A stretch of 38,432 bases of DNA from a virus. The notes below the pieces were generated by a model that was not told the origin of the DNA, did no database searches, and worked only from the letters and a program-made list of their open reading frames with translations. Location: IMG/VR virus record IMGVR_UViG_3300017751_000064, positions 1 through 38,432 of that record, one strand, 5' to 3'. Below, in pieces: positions 7,734-14,388 of the stretch. The translations under genes were made by a program, and so were the position numbers. Each line of letters starts with the position of its first letter. Position 1 is the first letter of the stretch.

Positions 7734-8489
7734 CTAGGCAGCCTTTGCTCCTGACTTATGACGTTCGGTTCCCTTCTCATCAGTATATGATTCTTTCTCC
7801 CTTCTAGGAGTTACATAACCTACACCAGGAACTACACCAGTCTTACCAGCAGCTCTGGCAGCATTTCTATCTGCTGCTCTCTGTGCTGCTCTCTTGCGAT
7901 TGCGGTCATAAGAACTCATTGCTTCGTCAAAATGCTCATCAGCTTCTAGGATAGCATTGATCTCCTCTTCTGTAAAGATGCCAGTTGCTTCTAGTTCTTC
8001 TTTTTTCATCTTAGTTTTGCTGTCCATTGCCATACGGCGTTTGAACTGCTTATCTGCTTCTTTGTTATCACCACTGTGTTGGGCACGTTGATCATTATCA
8101 TATGCATTTCTCTTTGCCCTATCAACACGCAGTTTGCGCTCAGGAGTCATTGGCTCGTATCCTTCTGCCTCAACTTCTTCATTTGCTTTATTCAAAGTCT
8201 TGGTGATTTTCTTGGAACGTTCCATTGCCTCTGGACTTCCATCACGTCCAAGATTACCTGCTTTACGGAACATCTTGTTCTTAGGGAGTTCTTTCTTCTC
8301 CTCATCCATATGGTCAGCAGACTTGTACATAGGACTACCGTCCTTCTTTTTCATTCCTGCCTTATAATTCTGATATGCTTTAGTATTACCTTTCTTATCA
8401 GCAGCAGTGACAGTATACGTTTCTTCTACGTTGTCAGTATAAACCGCAGAATATGCTTCAGAAAGAGAGTTGAAAGTCTTGCTGTCCAT
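7734..8489 (-). CDS. Charged virion-type protein with L-x-E|A leader, 251 aa
   Basis: This basic, low-complexity protein has no enzyme motif. The start (MDSKTFNSLSEAYSAVY) contains L-S-E|A, the consensus type for T4 prohead protease, and the SLSEAY..VY pattern is one I associate with cyanophage particle proteins. A Lys/Glu/Arg-rich body follows, with an Arg/Ala stretch (RNRKRAAQRAADRNAARAAG, about 199-218) and a GVVPGVGYVTPRR segment. Such composition fits an internal head or DNA-associated protein. A CTAAATA box lies 22 bases before the ATG at 8489. Virion location is inferred. Confidence 0.7.
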   Translation of the reverse strand: MDSKTFNSLSEAYSAVYTDNVEETYTVTAADKKGNTKAYQNYKAGMKKKDGSPMYKSADHMDEEKKELPKNKMFRKAGNLGRDGSPEAMERSKKITKTLNKANEEVEAEGYEPMTPERKLRVDRAKRNAYDNDQRAQHSGDNKEADKQFKRRMAMDSKTKMKKEELEATGIFTEEEINAILEADEHFDEAMSSYDRNRKRAAQRAADRNAARAAGKTGVVPGVGYVTPRREKESYTDEKGTERHKSGAKAA

Positions 8490-8510
8490 ATTAATCTAGA
8501 TACTTTTTAT

Positions 8511-8517
8511 TATTTAG
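8511..8517 (-). promoter_or_regulatory. Late-type promoter box CTAAATA
   Basis: CTAAATA on the minus strand directly follows the TGA stop of the upstream 76-aa gene and is 22 bases before the ATG at 8489. It would start late transcription at the border between the replication run and the virion-type cluster. Confidence 0.5.
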
Positions 8518-8748
8518 TCATTCAGAATCTGAAGAATCATCCGAACCCTCTTTTACTTTATTAAAACCAAATGGACCTGCTGCCTTTTCTTCTAGTGCTG
8601 CCTTCAGTGCAATACCACCAACTGCTTCCATACATTTAAGAATATCTTCTGTCTTAGCACCTTCACCAAGTTCTCTGGCAACGTACCAATACTTTGGCCA
8701 GAATGTTTCACCTGCTTTTTGATAGTCGTCTAGTGTAAGTAATTTCAT
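8518..8748 (-). CDS. Small conserved-type protein, unknown function
   Basis: This 76-aa soluble protein opens with MKLLTLDDYQKAGETFWPKYWYVARELGEG, followed by a helix with EDILKCMEAVGGIALKAALEEK and a Ser/Asp-rich tail (DDSSDSE). The aromatic FWPKYWYV run is distinctive and familiar from cyanophage hypotheticals, but no function is known to me. The ATG at 8748 overlaps the stop of the 52-aa upstream gene (ATGA), so the two are probably coupled. It is the last gene of the long replication run before the first late box. Confidence 0.75.
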   Translation of the reverse strand: MKLLTLDDYQKAGETFWPKYWYVARELGEGAKTEDILKCMEAVGGIALKAALEEKAAGPFGFNKVKEGSDDSSDSE

Positions 8749-8903
8749 TTTCCTGATGTATCGTAATTAAATTTGTCGTCTTCGTCTTTTAGTTTACGTT
8801 GACGAATACCTTCATGAAGAGCAGCAATTGCTGCCTTAGTCTCAGGAGTTTCTTCCCACTCCCATTGCTGTTTATGCTTGTTCTTAAATGATTTTTTACT
8901 CAT
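8745..8903 (-). CDS. 52-aa small charged protein
   Basis: This short gene reads MSKKSFKNKHKQQWEWEETPETKAAIAAL, then HEGIRQRKLKDEDDK and a short tail. It is supported by its packing: its ATG at 8903 lies inside the end of the upstream oxygenase gene (8-base overlap), and its TGA overlaps the next ATG (ATGA). The sequence is basic at the start, then acidic, with an amphipathic helix around ETKAAIAALHEGIRQRK. No domain is recognised. Confidence 0.65.
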   Translation of the reverse strand: MSKKSFKNKHKQQWEWEETPETKAAIAALHEGIRQRKLKDEDDKFNYDTSGK

Positions 8904-9438
8904 AGGTTTCATACTCCATTAGAAGATAGTTAACATTTAAAACAACTCTTGTTTGTTGGTCCGTACAAGTATATCCCATGTGTTTAATTCTACCATCGAA
9001 AATAACTAGACGATTAAATTCACTATTAAATTGTTCTCCAGTTTCAAATTCAGTGAATCCGTTGTTGGTGTTGCAATAATATATTGCTGTTCTATGTATT
9101 GAACCAGGAAAAGTCCAATCAGTATGATATTCTCCGATAGGTTCATTAATATCTCGCATCAAATTTAGATTCATTTTTGATCTAAGGAGCAAGATATTTT
9201 TGTCTGGATAGAGTCTCTCTATTCCATTCATAACGGAACCAGTAAAGGTATTATGCCATTCACTGATTATACCACGATTTTGTTTATAAAGTGTATGCGT
9301 AAATTGACCAAATGTTTTTAATTCTTCTTCACGAGTAATGTATGAATTCCAATACCAAGGAAACTCACTATGTTCAAGAGCAGATGCTATAGCAGAAGAA
9401 TCTCTCGAATTTAAAAAATTATCATAAACTTCAAACAT
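8896..9438 (-). CDS. 2OG-Fe(II) oxygenase-fold protein, 180 aa
   Basis: This is a 2-oxoglutarate and iron-dependent oxygenase of the prolyl-hydroxylase-like type. The iron triad is visible as H105-x-D107 (EYHTDW) and H153 (IKHMGY), with R164 (TRVVLN) as the likely 2OG-binding residue. It shares FPWYW near the start and NRLV(I/V)FDGR near the distal His with the oxygenase at 24310-24900, so the two are probably paralogues. The substrate is unknown. The ATG is at 9438; a GGGAGG motif lies 13 bases upstream. It lies between a small membrane protein and two small genes, downstream of mazG. Confidence 0.85.
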   Translation of the reverse strand: MFEVYDNFLNSRDSSAIASALEHSEFPWYWNSYITREEELKTFGQFTHTLYKQNRGIISEWHNTFTGSVMNGIERLYPDKNILLLRSKMNLNLMRDINEPIGEYHTDWTFPGSIHRTAIYYCNTNNGFTEFETGEQFNSEFNRLVIFDGRIKHMGYTCTDQQTRVVLNVNYLLMEYETYE

Positions 9439-9441
9439 TAT

Positions 9442-9681
9442 TCATTTCCATCCTCCCTTTAGAACCCATTCGTCATGGTATTGATTGTTCCAATTTTTAC
9501 TGATCCCGTAGGATGGTTGAATTACTTGCTCAATGTACCTACGATTTTCTCTGGCAAGATTTAGACTCTCTGCTTCGAGAGACTTGACTCTTCCATCAAC
9601 TTGAGATGCCCACCATACTGCACCTGCTCCCTGAACCAATAGGAAAGAAACAATTGCAAATGGAACTTTTAAATCTTTCAC
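9442..9681 (-). CDS. Small membrane-anchored protein, GTG start
   Basis: This 79-aa protein has one N-terminal hydrophobic helix (about 7-26, PFAIVSFLLVQGAGAVWWAS). A heptad-like stretch (VDGRVKSLEAESLNLARENRRYIEQ) and a Trp-rich tail follow. The start is GTG at 9681, supported by GGAG four bases upstream and by a GTGA overlap with the mazG stop; no in-frame ATG follows near the start. This type of protein is familiar from cyanophages as uncharacterised. A membrane or envelope-associated role is all the sequence supports. Confidence 0.75.
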   Translation of the reverse strand: MKDLKVPFAIVSFLLVQGAGAVWWASQVDGRVKSLEAESLNLARENRRYIEQVIQPSYGISKNWNNQYHDEWVLKGGWK

Positions 9682-10085
9682 AGATCTCCATCTTTACGAT
9701 TTTCAGAATAGTGGACATCAAACTCACCACCAGGATAACGAGACTTGAGTTTATCCACGTTCATCTCAATGACTTCATCAAGAGAAATATTCAGACCCAT
9801 ACATGCCTGAGCAACATACCACATGATGTCCCCAAGTTCACGTTTTAAATGAAACATATTCTCTTCATTTACTGGTTTGCCTTGGAAGATAATCTTCTTA
9901 ACAACTTCAGTAAACTCACCTGCCTCAGCAGACATTCCTACAGCAGCAGTCAAGAGTCTCCAAGTTTCAAATCCTTCTCCACGAAGTTCTTGAATACGAT
10001 ACTCAAAGGCATCAGCATCTTTACTAGGTTGAGATGTGACGGCATTCACAAACTCAAGATATGCATCAGTGTTTACTTTACTCAT
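9678..10085 (-). CDS. mazG: MazG nucleotide pyrophosphohydrolase
   Basis: This 135-aa all-alpha NTP pyrophosphohydrolase is of the MazG family and hydrolyses (d)NTPs to monophosphates. The metal-binding helices are visible: E54-x-x-E57-x-x-E60 (AEAGEFTE) and E83-x-x-D86 (RELGDIMWY), with the later MNVDKLKSRYP segment typical of the fold. Cyanophage MazG was first proposed to act on ppGpp; later biochemical work favoured dNTP substrates, which would fit dNTP recycling from host DNA. The ATG at 10085 overlaps the upstream stop (ATGA), and the stop overlaps the next GTG. Confidence 0.92.
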   Translation of the reverse strand: MSKVNTDAYLEFVNAVTSQPSKDADAFEYRIQELRGEGFETWRLLTAAVGMSAEAGEFTEVVKKIIFQGKPVNEENMFHLKRELGDIMWYVAQACMGLNISLDEVIEMNVDKLKSRYPGGEFDVHYSENRKDGDL

Positions 10086-10378
10086 AAGTCTAATTTGGGT
10101 TGTTCGGATTGTTGTATTTGTAATTTTTGTCCTTGGACTTCAATGTATTCTACCTCTGCCCAACTACCACCAACACCACCGTCCATATTGACAACAATAT
10201 CTTTAGTTGGTAATTGATTTTGTGAAAATGGTTCTGCATCTACAATTTCATAGACTGGTTTGAATTGGTAGAAATGTCCATCCCATCTACAGTTTCTCAT
10301 ATTAACGAGATTTACGGCATCTCGATGAGCACCGCAATCAGCAATTTTTTGACCACGTGGATTAAATACAGAATACAT
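10082..10378 (-). CDS. Hypothetical protein, 98 aa
   Basis: This soluble protein of unknown function opens with MYSVFNPRGQKIADCGAHRDAVNLVNMR and has a HFYQFKPVYEIVDAEP segment and a Gln-rich C-terminus. The N-terminal part has the look of a small beta-alpha module, but I do not recognise a domain. It sits between gp41 and mazG, overlapping gp41 by one base (TAATG) and mazG by four, so it is translated as part of that run. Confidence 0.75.
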   Translation of the reverse strand: MYSVFNPRGQKIADCGAHRDAVNLVNMRNCRWDGHFYQFKPVYEIVDAEPFSQNQLPTKDIVVNMDGGVGGSWAEVEYIEVQGQKLQIQQSEQPKLDL

Positions 10379-11754
10379 TAGAACTTGAATCCATCAAAGG
10401 ATTTTTTAGCATTGTGTTCCTCATCATTATACTCCTCATCCTGCCCACTGTCAAGGATGTCATTCTGGGCAGATTGCTCACAATCATATAAACGCATCTT
10501 GGCACGATCAATACCAACTACAAATCTTTTATTTACATTTCCATCATTGTATCTGTTCTTCAATTGTTTCACCATAATTTGTCCGAGTTGTTCAAGTTCC
10601 TCAGTGCTAATAAGGGCAAACATAAGATCAGCAGTAGCAGGGAGACCAAAGGACTCACTAGTGTCAGTAAGGTCAACGTCAGAGCTACCATAACCAGAAC
10701 GAGTGGTCTGGGTGGCAGATACGATAGGGACCGAGGCTTCGCAAGCCAACCCTCTAAGCTCTTCTGCAATAGACTTAATATATGAATATGAATTGATAGA
10801 GCCACCCTGGCGATACCGTGAGGAAGCACATATATTAAGGTAATCAATGAAAATAATATCAGGTCTAAATGACTTCTTAAGTGCAAGCTCATTAAGAAGT
10901 GCTCTGAAATGTCCACTATGTGCGCTCGCAGTTGGGTATTCTTTAATTATAAGTTGACCTTGTGTTTTTTGTGCAAGTTTTGTCACCTTATCCTCAAACA
11001 TAACTTTAGGTAGATTACTTATCTCCTGAATTGGTACGTTCAAAAGGTTTGCATCAATACGTTCAGCAATTTTTTCCTCTGCCATCTCCATCGTAATGTA
11101 TAGAACATTTCGTCCACTAAACAAAACTGAACTGGCCATATGGCACATGAACAAAGACTTACCAACACCTGTTCCTGCTAGTGCAATATTAAGAGTCTTA
11201 TTGGGAAGACCACCCTTTGTAATTTTATCAAAGTACTCAAGACCAAATGGAATTTTATCTTCTTTCCGATTGTATGACTCAAATCTTTCTTCATAATCAT
11301 TGAGGTAATCATGACCAACATGATTATCAAAACTTACACCGAGAGCATCTGAGAGGATATTGGGAATAGCATCACGATTCTGTTTCTCATCATTACCATC
11401 GGCAATATGAATAGATTCCATAAGTGCCAAATAAATGGCACGATCACGACACCACTTCTCAGTAGTATTAATCAACCACTCAAATTCACTAGAAGAATCT
11501 TCAAGTGATTGAACAAGAGTTATGATATCTTTGAAAGATGAATCATTAACATCCTTTCGGTTTTCAATTTCAATACAAAGAATTTCTTTACTAGCAAGTT
11601 TATTATACTCATTAATAAATTTTGAAATCTCTTCATATACAATTTGCTCAGAAGATTCTTCAAAATATTCCCTCTTCAAAAAAGGAATAACTTTTCTTGC
11701 ATACTCTTCATTGTTCAATAGATTCTTCAGAATCAGAATTTCTATCTTGTCCAT
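10378..11754 (-). CDS. gp41: Replicative DNA helicase, T4 gp41-like
   Basis: This 458-aa DnaB/RecA-fold helicase forms the hexamer that unwinds the fork and recruits primase. The Walker A motif is GTGVGKS at 194-200; ALAGTG precedes it as in gp41. Walker B is FIDYLN (about 301-306). Later motifs include TQTTRSG and a terminal VVGIDRAKMRLY block. The length is close to T4 gp41 (475 aa). The C-terminus ends in an acidic stretch (DSGQDEEYNDEEHNA). The ATG at 11754 lies 47 bases inside the upstream oxygenase gene, one of the longer overlaps here. Confidence 0.93.
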   Translation of the reverse strand: MDKIEILILKNLLNNEEYARKVIPFLKREYFEESSEQIVYEEISKFINEYNKLASKEILCIEIENRKDVNDSSFKDIITLVQSLEDSSSEFEWLINTTEKWCRDRAIYLALMESIHIADGNDEKQNRDAIPNILSDALGVSFDNHVGHDYLNDYEERFESYNRKEDKIPFGLEYFDKITKGGLPNKTLNIALAGTGVGKSLFMCHMASSVLFSGRNVLYITMEMAEEKIAERIDANLLNVPIQEISNLPKVMFEDKVTKLAQKTQGQLIIKEYPTASAHSGHFRALLNELALKKSFRPDIIFIDYLNICASSRYRQGGSINSYSYIKSIAEELRGLACEASVPIVSATQTTRSGYGSSDVDLTDTSESFGLPATADLMFALISTEELEQLGQIMVKQLKNRYNDGNVNKRFVVGIDRAKMRLYDCEQSAQNDILDSGQDEEYNDEEHNAKKSFDGFKF

Positions 11755-12457
11755 AACTAAATTGAAATGATATGCTAATACGTTTGCGGTTTGGTTCCTT
11801 AAAAGGATTCACAGAGTGGACTAGGTAAGTCGGAAATAAAATAAGTAAACCAGCAGTTGGGTATATGTGCATAGCACTTACCGTATGCCATTCGTCTCTC
11901 ACTGGATCTAGATGGATTCTTTTCCCATGATTAGGATCATAGAATGTAAGTGATCCTCCGTCAACACCATTACAGGTTTGTGGTTGTAACCAGACAGTTT
12001 CTTCGTGATAATTATAGAAAGTCTCTTCACCATCTAACCATCCTATTGGATAATATATTGCGGAGAGAGAAGAAAGATTGTGTTGGTGAGGAAAGTTAAT
12101 ATCACCAGGTCCATTAATGTTTGCCCACAAATCTGAGCACTCCAATCCTTTTGCCCATCCACAGTTATCACAATAACTATTTGCAAATCCTGTGACAATA
12201 CTTTTGAGATTTATAAAACTTTGATAGTCTTTCTCTATCCCATATTTACTGTGCCATCCACCAAAATTACTTTGAACAATTCCTTTCGGATCTTTTTCAC
12301 ATTCAGTTGCAATATCGGCAACCAATTGCTCATTCATACCATGAACAGACTCAGTGAAATTTAAAGTAAGAACTGGACTTGCAAATAATCCATGCATTCC
12401 AGGAAAAACTTCAACTGACCGATCTTCTGGTGCTGAGCACTCACAATCAGTTTCCAT
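11708..12457 (-). CDS. 2OG-Fe(II) oxygenase-fold protein, 249 aa
   Basis: This protein resembles the family of putative 2OG-Fe(II) oxygenases with an H-x-H first motif. Visible residues are H124-x-H126 (FPHQHN) followed by the LSAIYYP strand, a SLTFYDPN segment, H214 (YLVHSV) and R226 (RKRISISF). I start at the ATG at 12457 because AAGGAG lies seven bases upstream; longer in-frame starts have no such site. The N-terminus is Cys-rich (DCECSAP, later CDNCG), which is unusual and might bind metal. It lies between uvsX (11-base overlap) and gp41 (47-base overlap). Substrate unknown. Confidence 0.85.
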   Translation of the reverse strand: METDCECSAPEDRSVEVFPGMHGLFASPVLTLNFTESVHGMNEQLVADIATECEKDPKGIVQSNFGGWHSKYGIEKDYQSFINLKSIVTGFANSYCDNCGWAKGLECSDLWANINGPGDINFPHQHNLSSLSAIYYPIGWLDGEETFYNYHEETVWLQPQTCNGVDGGSLTFYDPNHGKRIHLDPVRDEWHTVSAMHIYPTAGLLILFPTYLVHSVNPFKEPNRKRISISFQFSYGQDRNSDSEESIEQ

Positions 12458-13451
12458 AACTAAACTCCTTCTTTGCGATTGCATCAAGTTTTTCCATCAC
12501 CTCTGGTGTGAAGTATGCTTCTGGGTCTTTGTAAATTGCTTTAGCATAGACTTTCTTACCGTCTATCTCATAACGACCTGCAACATTTTTCCACAGACCT
12601 CCCAATTCACCCAACTCAAGAAGACCAAAATATCGATCGAGACCACGCTCATCGTAATACAGACGAACTGTAACATCTTTATTCTCCTTACTTAAACGCG
12701 ACTTAGCAGTCTTTGCTTTGATAAGGTTTCCAATAACTTCCGTTCCATCCTTCTCTTTCTTTTTGCTGAGATGGATGATTGTAGAAGCAGCATACTTGAG
12801 TCCACTACCTCCTCCCATTTCTTTAGTTGGTACATAAGAACCGATGACATCATAAGTGTGGTTAGTAACGATCATTGGAATTTTTGCTTGACCCAACTTG
12901 AGTGTAAGCATACGGAAAGCACCTTTGATAAGTTGAGATTTCGTCATATCACGAACCTGCTTATCGTTCAGTGCATCTGTAATCTCCTTCTCAGTGGATA
13001 GCATACCTAAAGAGTCTAACACAAACATCAGTGGTTTGCGGTCGTCTACAGAATCTTTTAGGTATCGATCAACAATCCTGAGTGCCTTACTACGAAACTC
13101 CTCGATAGTAACAACATTCATCACAACAGTACGTTGAAGATCTACCCCACGACTTGAGAGTAGAGACTTGTTAACAGCGGCTTCAGTGTCAAAATATATG
13201 CACATACCGTCAGGATTAGTATCCAGGAAGTTTTTGACAACGGCGAGACTGAAAAAAGTTTTTCCAGTACTAGACTCGCCAGCAATGGCAGTAATCTTAT
13301 TCCCAGATACACCACCAAATATGCTACCTGAAACAACTCCGTTAAAGATGTACGAACCTGTGTCCACGTAAGTTTCTGTTTCATCTATGTCCGATGCAAT
13401 TTGTGCGTATTCATTGCCAATCTCTTTAACAACATCCTTTAAAAAATCCAT
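12447..13451 (-). CDS. uvsX: RecA-like recombinase UvsX
   Basis: This 334-aa strand-exchange recombinase promotes recombination-dependent replication with UvsY and gp32. Walker A is GESSTGKT at 58-65, and Walker B is LMFVLDSLG at 141-149. The catalytic region YFDTEAAVNK (86-95) and the GGGSGLKYAAS block correspond to the RecA core and DNA-binding loop. The length fits the family (T4 UvsX is 391 aa; cyanophage forms are shorter). The ATG at 13451 overlaps the stop of the upstream oxygenase by one base. Confidence 0.93.
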   Translation of the reverse strand: MDFLKDVVKEIGNEYAQIASDIDETETYVDTGSYIFNGVVSGSIFGGVSGNKITAIAGESSTGKTFFSLAVVKNFLDTNPDGMCIYFDTEAAVNKSLLSSRGVDLQRTVVMNVVTIEEFRSKALRIVDRYLKDSVDDRKPLMFVLDSLGMLSTEKEITDALNDKQVRDMTKSQLIKGAFRMLTLKLGQAKIPMIVTNHTYDVIGSYVPTKEMGGGSGLKYAASTIIHLSKKKEKDGTEVIGNLIKAKTAKSRLSKENKDVTVRLYYDERGLDRYFGLLELGELGGLWKNVAGRYEIDGKKVYAKAIYKDPEAYFTPEVMEKLDAIAKKEFSYGN

Positions 13452-14194
13452 TAGTCCAAGTCCTCTCTTTGATAATACTCTCTATCCGATATGAGATTAA
13501 AACTCATAGTTCTCCTCTCCTCAGTTGTTTTCATTGGATAAACTAAATGACCCAACCACGATGGGAATAACATAAGTTTACCAACTTCTTGGGATGGAGC
13601 ATACTCATCATGGGAAAAGGGTGCATTGCAACCATAAATGAATTGTACTCTCCCATTATTTCTTCCACCTGATTTGTAAGATTCTCCATCACTATCACGA
13701 GATCTCAATTGCTCAGTTTCTAAATTACGTGGTATTTTCAAGAAGACAATACCAGCAAGATCAGATCCATGATCGTGAAGTGGAGTGAAATCACCAGCAT
13801 AATATCTATTCACCCAAGCATCAGAATACCTAAGTTCATCTGAATGTTTAAAAGAAGGATCCCTATCCTTCCCACCATCAATGATTGATAATTTTACACG
13901 ATCATAGTTTATATTATTAGTTACCGAATGTTCAACGTAATAATCTCCAAGTTCTTCCACAAATTTTCTAAATCCAATTTCCTCAAGAAATTCTTCCGTA
14001 AAATAAACTACTTCAAAGTCCCTAAGAAGAAGATTTGGAATGTTCCCAGTTGAAGAACAATACTTTTCCATCTCTTTAGGATCGGAACATACCTCTTCAG
14101 TTTTTCGATTAATGGCATCTACCATAGATTTTGGTAAGTCAGTCTCCATAATAAATGGACCGAATGGTTGATGTATTTTTACAGATAATTTCAT
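13451..14194 (-). CDS. 2OG-Fe(II) oxygenase-fold protein, 247 aa
   Basis: This double-stranded beta-helix oxygenase candidate has HDH at 140-142 (TPLHDHGSDLAGIVFL), a second His at 216 (FPSWLGHLVYP) and Arg at 227-228 (ERRTMSFNL), the order expected for metal and 2OG binding. The first motif is H-D-H rather than H-x-D, as in the neighbouring 11708 and 18291 proteins. The ATG at 14194 overlaps the upstream stop (ATGA); an in-frame TTG two codons earlier is less likely. It is placed directly between gp43 (with one small gene in between) and uvsX. Substrate unknown. Confidence 0.83.
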   Translation of the reverse strand: MKLSVKIHQPFGPFIMETDLPKSMVDAINRKTEEVCSDPKEMEKYCSSTGNIPNLLLRDFEVVYFTEEFLEEIGFRKFVEELGDYYVEHSVTNNINYDRVKLSIIDGGKDRDPSFKHSDELRYSDAWVNRYYAGDFTPLHDHGSDLAGIVFLKIPRNLETEQLRSRDSDGESYKSGGRNNGRVQFIYGCNAPFSHDEYAPSQEVGKLMLFPSWLGHLVYPMKTTEERRTMSFNLISDREYYQREDLD

Positions 14195-14388
14195 TGCCAA
14201 CGTTTTGTTTTTAAGTATTCAAGAATATCATTACGAACATCCATAAGTTCATTATAACACTTTTGATTGTGAGCACACTGCCTTAATGCAGGATCTGGTT
14301 TAAGCACAGACTCAATAAAGAGATCTAATCCTCGATTCCATTTGTCTCTTTTAGATTCTTCATCATCAATGGTGTGTTGGTCTCTCAT
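14191..14388 (-). CDS. Small charged protein downstream of DNA polymerase
   Basis: This 65-aa protein opens with MRDQHTIDDEESKRDKWNRGLDLF and is largely helical and charged, with three cysteines. I start at the ATG at 14388 because it forms an ATGA overlap with the gp43 stop; earlier in-frame codons would put the start well inside gp43. The stop overlaps the next oxygenase ATG in the same way. No domain is recognised, but coupling on both sides argues it is translated. Confidence 0.7.
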   Translation of the reverse strand: MRDQHTIDDEESKRDKWNRGLDLFIESVLKPDPALRQCAHNQKCYNELMDVRNDILEYLKTKRWQ

